DNA from: Levilactobacillus humaensis
Lineage (GTDB): Bacteria > Bacillota > Bacilli > Lactobacillales > Lactobacillaceae
DNA length: 64,000 bases
Assembly (NCBI RefSeq): GCF_024345185.1
Contig: NZ_BROB01000004.1
Span: 1 to 64,000, forward strand
Direction of reading: 5' to 3'
Shown here: positions 57,386 to 64,000 of the stretch, one piece after another
Layout: every line of letters starts with the position of its first letter
Numbering within the stretch: the stretch's first letter is position 1
The notes under the pieces: model-generated
What the model was told of the DNA's origin: nothing
Seen by the model: the letters and a program-made list of their open reading frames with translations, nothing else
Database searches by the model: none
Position numbers and translations under genes: made by a program

Positions 57386-58257
57386 TATTCGTCCTCCTTA
57401 AAGAAGTGTTTCCGTACTTGATCGACTGGCATTGCCTGGCCGGTCCACAATTTAAAGGCCGCGGCACCTTGATTGAGTAGCATGCCCTGGCCATTCAAAA
57501 TATGGGCCACGTTGGCTTGCTTGGCGACGCGCATGAGCTTGGTTTCGCTCGGGGCATAGACAGTATCGAAGACCGTCATGTTGGTGTGGAACCAAGTTGG
57601 ATCAGTCACGAGGGCCTGATCCACGAGCTTACCCATCCCCAGACCGGTGGCATCGACGTACAGGTCGCTCTGCGCGATGGCGTCTTGGAACTGGTCCTGG
57701 TGATCCAGGAGCGTAAACGTGGCGTGACAGTCGGTTTGGGCATTGATTTCGGTGACGATTCGTTTGGCATTGGCTACGGCACCGTCATTGATATTAAAGA
57801 TATTGAGGGTCTTCAGGCCAGCTAATGCGGCTTGAATGGCAATAGGCGTCCCTGCGCCGCCAACCCCGGCGAGCGTCATCGTCTGACCTTTGAGGGCAAC
57901 ACCTTCGTCCTTTAAAGCATTGACGAAGCCGATCCCATCGGTGGTGTAGCCGGTGAGGTGACCATCGTGGTTGACGACGGTGTTCACGGCCCCAATCATC
58001 TTGGCGGCCGGGTCGAGTTCATCGAGCAGAGGGATCACAGCCTGTTTGAAGGGCATCGAAATACTTGCCCCTAACATTTTAAAGGCGCGGATGGCGTCGA
58101 TGGCTGGCTTGAGGTGTTCGGGTTCGACGTCGAAAGCCAGAAAGCGGGCGTTAATGTGGTCCGCCGCGAAAGCTAGATTGTGCATGGCCGGGGACTGTGA
58201 GTGACCGGCTGGGTGAGCGATGAGGCCCACTAGTGCTGTGTGTCCATCAATTTCCAT
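57385..58257 (-). CDS. Shikimate/quinate dehydrogenase (AroE/YdiB family)
   Basis: 290 residues. N-terminal substrate domain GLIAHPAGHSQSPAMHNLAF (Ser-x-Ser) and GASISMPFKQAV with catalytic Lys; the SMPFK form resembles YdiB rather than the NVTxPxK of AroE. NADP/NAD domain starts at LAGVGGAGTPIAIQ. C-terminal LNQGAAAFKLWTG. It reduces 3-dehydroshikimate or oxidises quinate. No other aro genes are nearby, favouring a catabolic role. ATG 58257 has AGGAAG upstream. Confidence 0.9.
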   Translation of the reverse strand: MEIDGHTALVGLIAHPAGHSQSPAMHNLAFAADHINARFLAFDVEPEHLKPAIDAIRAFKMLGASISMPFKQAVIPLLDELDPAAKMIGAVNTVVNHDGHLTGYTTDGIGFVNALKDEGVALKGQTMTLAGVGGAGTPIAIQAALAGLKTLNIFNINDGAVANAKRIVTEINAQTDCHATFTLLDHQDQFQDAIAQSDLYVDATGLGMGKLVDQALVTDPTWFHTNMTVFDTVYAPSETKLMRVAKQANVAHILNGQGMLLNQGAAAFKLWTGQAMPVDQVRKHFFKEDE

Positions 58258-58405
58258 GACAGAAGACTTCCTTTCGAAACAAGTTCCATCTTTATCGTCA
58301 TCCATGGGCGACCGGATTGCCACCGATGTCGCAAGAAGTCACTTCCCTCGGCTGGCAAAGTAGGCTAGAATGGCGAGTAAGGATAGATCTGAAAGGAGAC
58401 CGCTT

Positions 58406-60124
58406 ATGCAAACACCCGAATCATTAAATTTACCGTCATTTTACGCGAACCCGGACCGCAATGTGGCCGTGTTGAACTATAACGAACACTTCATTACCAG
58501 TATTTTCGACTTGGTGAATAGCCCCGAGTTGGCTGGTTTCGTGAAGTTGTTTTTAGAGGAACAGCGCGATCGCACGCCGGAAGCCGCCGATCCCAAAACG
58601 ACCTTTGATTTAGTCACGCCAGACGTGTATCTCGCGACCATCAAGGCCGTTCTGACCGACCGGGTGGACGCGTTTGATCGTTTCAAACCGGCTGAGATTC
58701 TGGCCAGCATTGAGGATCTTTACTCATATTACCGGACGTATCTGCGAGTGGCCACGATGACCGTTACGCAAAACGATGTGGTCACCAGTGAATTTATGAC
58801 GATTGACCAACGCTTCAATGACTTGGTTATTCGGTTATACCGGACGATTGAGGAAAAGTTGCAAGGCCATCCCAACCACGTTTACCGTCAAGTGAGCGCC
58901 GGGTCGAGTGCCTGTGTGCTGTTACGGCGGTTGGCTTGGAACATGCCCGCTGGCTATGAAGGACTGAAGGACATTCGCTTCATCAGTCGCTTGATGTTAC
59001 GGCCGCCGATGATGTTGCACACCAAGAGCAACAAGCGAAAGGGGACCTTCACCGCAACCCAAGTCAACCCAATGAAAAACTTTACCGGTACCGAAGATGA
59101 CTGGTTCTGTTACCCAGCTAAGATTGGGGAGAGCCTGGCTTACCTGTACTTCCACCGTGACTATTTGGCTTCCGGTTTGGCCCTAGCCAATCTCTTCCAA
59201 TTGGCGGACAGTACCGAGGTGGCGGCGCACAAACCAGACTTGGTCTTGTTGTTTGGGACCCCAGGGGTTGAGAGCGATACCGATCACGAGAACGGCCATT
59301 ACTTCTATGATGCCGCTAATGATATTTATGTGGGTCAAGTGCCTTACAACGACCAAACGACCTACTTTGGGTACATGAAGAAGATGTGTTTGACATTGCA
59401 TAACCTGCACATGATTGCGCAGAAGCGGTTGCCAATTCACGGGTCCATGGTGAAGATTACCTTTGCTAATGGGCAAACCAAGACGGTCGTTTTCTTCGGG
59501 GATTCCGGTGCCGGCAAGTCCGAATCCATCGAGGCCCTCCAAGAGGTAGCCGACGATCAAATTGTCAGCATGGAAACCATCTTCGATGACATGGGAAGCT
59601 TCACGTTGAACGGAAAGGATCTCTATGCTCAGGGGACCGAAACTGGGGCCTTTGTCCGTTTGGATGACCTCAGTAGTGAAGTGGCCTTCAACAATATGGA
59701 CCGCGGAATTTACATGAACCCCGAGCAGAAGAATGCCCGGGTCATCATCCCGGCCAACACTTGGCCACGTGTTGTGGCGCACCATCACATCGATATGTGG
59801 GTTTATGCGAACAACTACGACGACGCTGTGGGAATTCACCGTTTCGACGACCAGCAAACGGCCGAAGAAACCTTCGTGGCCGGCAAGCGTAAGGCGCTGG
59901 GCACGACCGATGAGGTGGGGATGAGCACGACGTTCTTTGCCAACCCATTTGGTCCTGTTCAAGAACAAGCTGCCACCCAGCCAATCATTGATGCCGTCTT
60001 CGACCGGTTATTTGCCGATGGCGTCTACGTGGGTGAAATTTACACCCACCTGGGTAATGACAAGTCGCAAGCCAAGTTGAACGAGTCTGCTCGCGAACTC
60101 TTAGCGGTTTTGTTGGATCTCTAA
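58406..60124 (+). CDS. PEP carboxykinase-like ATP-binding protein
   Basis: 572 residues. The P-loop GDSGAGKSESIEAL (residues about 365-378) and downstream ETIFDDMGSFTLNGKDLY, VIIPANTWPRVVAHHHIDMW match PEPCK/HPr-kinase-like kinase domains found in lactobacilli. The N-terminal 350 residues are not typical of ATP-PEPCK. Whether it forms PEP is unproven. ATG 58406 follows AAAGGAG. Terminator downstream at 60209. Confidence 0.8.
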   Translation: MQTPESLNLPSFYANPDRNVAVLNYNEHFITSIFDLVNSPELAGFVKLFLEEQRDRTPEAADPKTTFDLVTPDVYLATIKAVLTDRVDAFDRFKPAEILASIEDLYSYYRTYLRVATMTVTQNDVVTSEFMTIDQRFNDLVIRLYRTIEEKLQGHPNHVYRQVSAGSSACVLLRRLAWNMPAGYEGLKDIRFISRLMLRPPMMLHTKSNKRKGTFTATQVNPMKNFTGTEDDWFCYPAKIGESLAYLYFHRDYLASGLALANLFQLADSTEVAAHKPDLVLLFGTPGVESDTDHENGHYFYDAANDIYVGQVPYNDQTTYFGYMKKMCLTLHNLHMIAQKRLPIHGSMVKITFANGQTKTVVFFGDSGAGKSESIEALQEVADDQIVSMETIFDDMGSFTLNGKDLYAQGTETGAFVRLDDLSSEVAFNNMDRGIYMNPEQKNARVIIPANTWPRVVAHHHIDMWVYANNYDDAVGIHRFDDQQTAEETFVAGKRKALGTTDEVGMSTTFFANPFGPVQEQAATQPIIDAVFDRLFADGVYVGEIYTHLGNDKSQAKLNESARELLAVLLDL

Positions 60125-60208
60125 ACTTTAGGGCTTACTCTTACTAACGAAATTCGGCCGTGTTTTTTCGCAGATTTTCGTGAAATAAATTTAATTATGA
60201 GTTGGGCT

Positions 60209-60255
60209 AGGCGTCGTTTGATTCTCATTTTTGAGGATTGAACGACGCCTTTTTG
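60209..60255 (+). terminator. Terminator of the PEPCK-like gene
   Basis: AGGCGTCGTT / AACGACGCCT with inner TGATTCTC / GAGGATTG and five T. Confidence 0.87.
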
Positions 60256-60322
60256 AGACCTGATGATCGTTAGCAGTCATTTTTTTAGTAAAAACGAAAT
60301 AATCCAAACGTTTAAAATAGGG

Positions 60323-60573
60323 TACAATGAAAGCGGATTACCTGATTGTTAAGGTGTAAGGGCAGACAGTTTCCTAAGGGAAATTATTGAGCCACACTGG
60401 TTTAGAACGCCCAAACGGGGTATGATTTTAGTAAGCGTCAAAATTAACAGGGGAGGCGCCAATAGGTTGGACCAAAGCAGGCACGCAACTATGGACGTGT
60501 TGCTGGTCCAAGGCATCCAATTAAGCCTATGGCGTTAGTCATTAGAACGTATAACTATTAAGGAGAGATAATC
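60323..60573 (+). promoter_or_regulatory. Long structured leader of the phosphoglucomutase gene
   Basis: TACAAT (60323-60328) is a probable -10. The leader then contains an outer stem CGCCAATAGG (60457-60466) with CCTATGGCG (60526-60534) around a long hairpin TTGGACCA (60467-60474) with TGGTCCAA (60504-60511), extended inside by AGCA / TGCT and CACG / CGTG. No T run follows, so translation or stability control is more likely than attenuation. Confidence 0.5.
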
Positions 60574-62304
60574 ATGAGTTGGCAAACAAATTATCATACT
60601 TGGCAAGAACAACCCACAATGATTCCTTACATCCATGACGAATTAACCGCCATGGCTGGGAATAGCGAAGCCTTGGAGGCGGCCTTCAGCGGTCCCATGA
60701 GCTTTGGGACTGCCGGCATGCGTGGCGTCATGGGACCCGGTATCGGGCAAATGAACGTCTACACGGTACGTCAGGCAACCGAGGGGGTTGCCCGTTACTT
60801 GGATACGTTGGATGAAGCCACGAAGCAACGTGGCGTGGCTATCAGTTTCGACTCCCGTTACCATTCTCGTGAGTTTGCCCATGAAGCGGCACACGTCCTG
60901 GGGGCTCACCAGATTCCAAGCTTTGTCTTTGATGACATGCGGCCAACGCCTGAATTGTCATTTGCTGTGCGGCACTTGCAGACGGCCATGGGAATCATGA
61001 TCACGGCCAGCCACAACCCTAAGCAGTATAACGGGTTCAAAATTTATGGGCCAGACGGTGGTCAGATGCCACCTATTGACTCGGATAAAATTACCGAATT
61101 TGTCCGTTCCGCAACCGACGTTTTTGCTATTCCAGTGGCCGACGAACGTGACTTACGACAGAATAAATTACTCCGGATTATCGGTGAGGATGTCGATCAA
61201 GCCTATCTCGCCAACGTGGCCAGTGTGACGATCAATGCCGACCTGATTCAAAAGGTCGGGAAGACCATGAAACTCATTTACACGCCACTTCACGGGACGG
61301 GTAAGGTGATTGGCGAACGTGCGCTGCGGGCAGCCGGTTTTGAGAACTTTACCATGGTACCCGAACAGGCGATTGCCGATCCCGAATTTCCAACGGTGCC
61401 ATTCCCGAACCCTGAATTTGCGCAAGCCTTCGATATGGCGATTGCCTTGGGTAAGAAGGAGGACGCCGATCTCTTAGTGGCCACCGACCCTGACGCCGAT
61501 CGCCTTGGTGCCGCCGTTCGTCAACCGAGCGGGGACTATCAACTGTTGACTGGAAACCAGATCGCTTCAATTTTGTTGGCCTACATTTTGAAGGCCCGCA
61601 AAGAAGCCGGTCAGTTACCAGAAAATGGTCGCGTGGTAAAATCCATCGTCTCGACGGAATTGGCCACGAAGATTGCGGCAGCTTACGGCATCGAAATGAA
61701 GAATGTCCTGACTGGCTTTAAGTTCATTGCCGAACAGATTCACCAGTACGAAACGCAACACGACCACACCTTCCTCTTTGGTTTCGAGGAAAGTTATGGT
61801 TACCTGATCAAGCCATTCGTCCGGGACAAGGATGCCATTCAGTCGACGGTTCTGTTGGCTGAGGTTGCGGCGGATTACAAACAACGTGGCATGACGCTGT
61901 ACGACGGGATCGAAGAACTCTATGCGACCTATGGCTACTACGCCGAAAAGACGGTGGCTCAGGAATTCCCTGGAGTCAACGGTGCCCAAGAGATGGCACA
62001 TCTCATGACCGAGTTTAGAGAAAATGCCCCGCATGATTTTGCGAACGTCGCCATTACGGAGACCGAGGACTTTTCAACCGGCGTTAAGACGTCAGCCACG
62101 GGTGAGACGAGTACGATTGATTTGCCACAAGCCAATGTTCTGAAGTATTGGTTGGCCGATGGGACTTGGATCTGCATCCGGCCTTCTGGGACTGAGCCTA
62201 AGGTGAAGTTCTACGTGGGAACCAGTGCCAAGACGGATCAAGCGGCCCAAGAAAAATTGGCCACCTTTGAAGCAGCTGTTAATGCCTATGTAGCCTCAAT
62301 TTAA
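60574..62304 (+). CDS. pgm: Phosphoglucomutase/phosphomannomutase
   Basis: 576 residues, alpha-D-phosphohexomutase family; interconverts glucose 6-phosphate and glucose 1-phosphate for UDP-glucose and polymer synthesis. Catalytic Ser in MITASHNPKQYNG (about 145), metal-binding DPDADRLG, sugar-binding FGFEESYGYL, and phosphate-binding RPSGTEPK are all intact. It pairs functionally with galE downstream. Confidence 0.96.
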   Translation: MSWQTNYHTWQEQPTMIPYIHDELTAMAGNSEALEAAFSGPMSFGTAGMRGVMGPGIGQMNVYTVRQATEGVARYLDTLDEATKQRGVAISFDSRYHSREFAHEAAHVLGAHQIPSFVFDDMRPTPELSFAVRHLQTAMGIMITASHNPKQYNGFKIYGPDGGQMPPIDSDKITEFVRSATDVFAIPVADERDLRQNKLLRIIGEDVDQAYLANVASVTINADLIQKVGKTMKLIYTPLHGTGKVIGERALRAAGFENFTMVPEQAIADPEFPTVPFPNPEFAQAFDMAIALGKKEDADLLVATDPDADRLGAAVRQPSGDYQLLTGNQIASILLAYILKARKEAGQLPENGRVVKSIVSTELATKIAAAYGIEMKNVLTGFKFIAEQIHQYETQHDHTFLFGFEESYGYLIKPFVRDKDAIQSTVLLAEVAADYKQRGMTLYDGIEELYATYGYYAEKTVAQEFPGVNGAQEMAHLMTEFRENAPHDFANVAITETEDFSTGVKTSATGETSTIDLPQANVLKYWLADGTWICIRPSGTEPKVKFYVGTSAKTDQAAQEKLATFEAAVNAYVASI

Positions 62305-62376
62305 AACCGATGTTTTCTAAGGACCTGAGATTAAATTCTCGGGTTCTTTGTGTTTCCAAACTTAACTGGTCGAAAC
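62305..62376 (+). terminator. Short terminator of pgm within intergenic sequence
   Basis: GGACCTGAGA / TCTCGGGTTC stem (about 62321-62346), ending in TTTG. Confidence 0.6.
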
Positions 62377-62487
62377 GTGTGCCAAAAGGCAGTCAACTCC
62401 GCTTAACCCCGCTAGACAAATAATCCAAGGCCGGGATTATTCGTCTAGCGACGTTAATGCTCATTGACTAACCGCCTTTTGCCCCAC
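62377..62487 (-). repeat. Dispersed structured repeat family B, copy B
   Basis: Minus-strand copy very close to copy A. The inner stem base is CGCTAG / CTAGCG where copy A has CGATAG / CTATCG, a two-sided compensatory change. Lies between pgm and galE. Confidence 0.75.
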
Positions 62488-62699
62488 TCTTAGACGAGTG
62501 CGTTTGGCACCCGATCAGACTGGAAGATTTGCGGGGCTTCGGTTTTGGATTTAGGCCGGTGGATGGTAATCTTAAGGAGAGTGGGGAAGTAGGTTTAAAA
62601 AAGACTTACATTTAGGTTGTTTCCCAATTAGTACTGGTCAATTTCGCTAAAATGATGGAAAATGAACACATTACAGTCAATCTGAGGAGGAGTTTACCC

Positions 62700-63701
62700 A
62701 TGACAGTTTTAGTCTTAGGTGGTGCGGGCTATATTGGTTCCCACGCCGTTGATCGATTGATCCAACGCGGTTACAATGTGGCGGTGGTTGATAGTCTCGT
62801 CACTGGCCATCGCGCCGCGGTCAATCCCAAGGCCCGGTTTTATGAAGGCGATGTCCGTGACCAGGTTTTCCTGAACGACGTTTTCGATCGCGAAACGATT
62901 GAAGGCGTGATTCACTTTGCGGCCTTTTCAATCGTACCGGAGTCGATGCAGGCACCGTTGAAGTATTTCGACAACAACACAGCTGGCATGGTAACATTGC
63001 TTGAAGTAATGACCCAACACCAGGTTAAGCGGATCGTGTTCTCCTCAACGGCGGCCACTTATGGTGAACCTCAGCAGATTCCAATTCGTGAAACTGATCC
63101 ACAAGTACCCACGAACCCTTATGGTGAAAGCAAGCTCATGATGGAAAAGATCATGCACTGGGCAGATGAGGCTTATGGCATTAAGTTCATCGCGTTACGG
63201 TACTTTAACGTCGCCGGTGCTAAGGAAGACGGGAGCATTGGGGAAGACCATCACCCTGAGACGCATTTGATTCCAATTATTCTTCAGGTGGCGGCCGGGG
63301 AACGACAGGAGCTGGCTATCTTCGGGGATGATTATCCGACAAAGGATGGCACCAATGTCAGAGACTACGTTCACGTGGTTGACCTCGTTGACGCCCATAT
63401 CCTAGCGTTGACCTATCTCAAGGATCACAACGTCAGTGACGCCTTTAACCTCGGGTCATCGACGGGCTTCTCCAATCTGGAAATCCTGGAGGCGGCGCGC
63501 CGAGTGACCGGTAAGGCCATTCCAGCTAAAATGGCCCCACGGCGTGCTGGCGACCCCAGCACGCTGATTGCGGCCAGCGACAAGGCCCGTGACCTGTTGA
63601 ACTGGCAGCCACAATTTGACAATGTGGATGATATTATTCGGACGGCCTGGAACTGGAAACAAAAGCATCCGGCCGGATATGCCGATGTTCAAAAGGCCTA
63701 G
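62700..63701 (+). CDS. galE: UDP-glucose 4-epimerase
   Basis: 333 residues, extended SDR. NAD-binding [14 protein letters not shown], catalytic [10 protein letters not shown] and [14 protein letters not shown] (YxxxK), and [20 protein letters not shown] are diagnostic. It interconverts UDP-glucose and UDP-galactose in the Leloir pathway and for surface glycans. ATG 62700 has GAGGAGG. Confidence 0.96.
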   Translation: MTVLVLGGAGYIGSHAVDRLIQRGYNVAVVDSLVTGHRAAVNPKARFYEGDVRDQVFLNDVFDRETIEGVIHFAAFSIVPESMQAPLKYFDNNTAGMVTLLEVMTQHQVKRIVFSSTAATYGEPQQIPIRETDPQVPTNPYGESKLMMEKIMHWADEAYGIKFIALRYFNVAGAKEDGSIGEDHHPETHLIPIILQVAAGERQELAIFGDDYPTKDGTNVRDYVHVVDLVDAHILALTYLKDHNVSDAFNLGSSTGFSNLEILEAARRVTGKAIPAKMAPRRAGDPSTLIAASDKARDLLNWQPQFDNVDDIIRTAWNWKQKHPAGYADVQKA

Positions 63702-63755
63702 GGTAGATATTCTACGGCAAATAAACATGTTGTAGGATGAACTAAAAAACAATCA

Positions 63756-63794
63756 TAAGGGCTCGTTGGCTCATCGCTAACGGGTCCTTATTTT
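63756..63794 (+). terminator. Terminator of galE
   Basis: TAAGGGCTCGTTGGC / GCTAACGGGTCCTTA stem followed by TTTT. Confidence 0.85.
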
Positions 63795-63960
63795 AGTGGC
63801 CCAATGACTTGCCATGACTAGTATTTACACGGCTAATCATCAGGATTCACGGATAATAGGAAATTTAACAAACCAGTCATTTGTCTAACTCTTAATGTAT
63901 AAACGTGCTAATTTATAGGTGCTTAAAAGGCGCGATGGAGAGGTTAGGAGGAAAGACAAA

Positions 63961-64000
63961 TGCGAAATCATATCAAAGGATTATTATTGATTGCGACCTC
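63961..64000 (+). CDS. Start of a gene cut by the window edge
   Basis: AGGAGGA precedes ATG 63961; the visible 13 residues MRNHIKGLLLIAT suggest a signal peptide or membrane protein. The rest is outside the window. Confidence 0.5.

Noticed and set aside
59183-59968. 261-codon reverse ORF within the PEPCK-like gene
   Set aside because: Complement of a clearly coding gene with P-loop; composition is typical of a shadow frame.
1-64000. CRISPR array or cas genes
   Set aside because: No regularly spaced short repeats with unique spacers were seen; the repeats found are operators, att sites, coding repeats or dispersed elements.

Overview
The window (about 48% G+C, dense gene packing, AGGAGG-type ribosome sites) looks like the chromosome of a lactic acid bacterium of the Lactobacillaceae, most likely Levilactobacillus or a close relative. 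This rests on gene content recognised by eye (ISL3-type insertion sequence, cold-shock protein, cytochrome b5-like protein, BCCT betaine-type transporter, PdxK/ThiD kinase, cytosine deaminase, pgm, galE), not on a database search.

Left flank (1-5713): the 3' end of an ISL3-family insertion sequence, a dispersed structured repeat, an OppA-like lipoprotein, a MutY adenine glycosylase that lacks its iron-sulfur cysteines, a small unknown protein, an alpha/beta hydrolase, a cold-shock protein and a cytochrome b5-like protein.

Prophage (about 5714-38456, 32.7 kb): an apparently complete cos/HK97-type siphophage integrated at the 3' end of a tRNA-Arg(TCT). An 11-bp core repeat, paired integrase arm-type sites and a further inverted motif mark the ends. 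Order: integrase, candidate small RNA, lipoprotein, ImmA-like protease, CI-like repressor, operator region, Cro-like protein, small early genes, Gam/helicase/ATPase/SSB-like/prim-pol/VapE replication block, accessory small genes, ArpU-like late activator, late promoter, tRNA-like RNA, HNH-TerS-TerL-portal-protease-capsid, connectors, tail genes, baseplate, holin, GH25 endolysin, then three accessory (moron) genes. The first two morons are paralogues, each with its own nearly identical promoter. Two programmed -1 frameshifts are visible, one at the end of the capsid gene and one in the tail chaperone gene.

Right flank (38457-64000): host metabolic and housekeeping genes, including an oxidoreductase, PdxK/ThiD, cytosine deaminase, RNase HI, a sugar acetyltransferase, a BCCT transporter with an attenuator-like leader, Usp, an unusual HAD protein, 3-methyladenine glycosylase, MenG/UbiE, methionine aminopeptidase, an MFS exporter, an SDR plus shikimate/quinate dehydrogenase operon, a PEPCK-like ATPase, phosphoglucomutase with a structured leader, and UDP-glucose 4-epimerase.

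Two families of dispersed, non-coding, foldable repeats (three copies each) lie in the host intergenic regions; their stems change in a compensatory way between copies. Within the prophage the most striking non-protein element is a tRNA-like fold whose anticodon stem is extended to 13 bp. It sits between its own promoter, which carries three phased boxes, and its own terminator.
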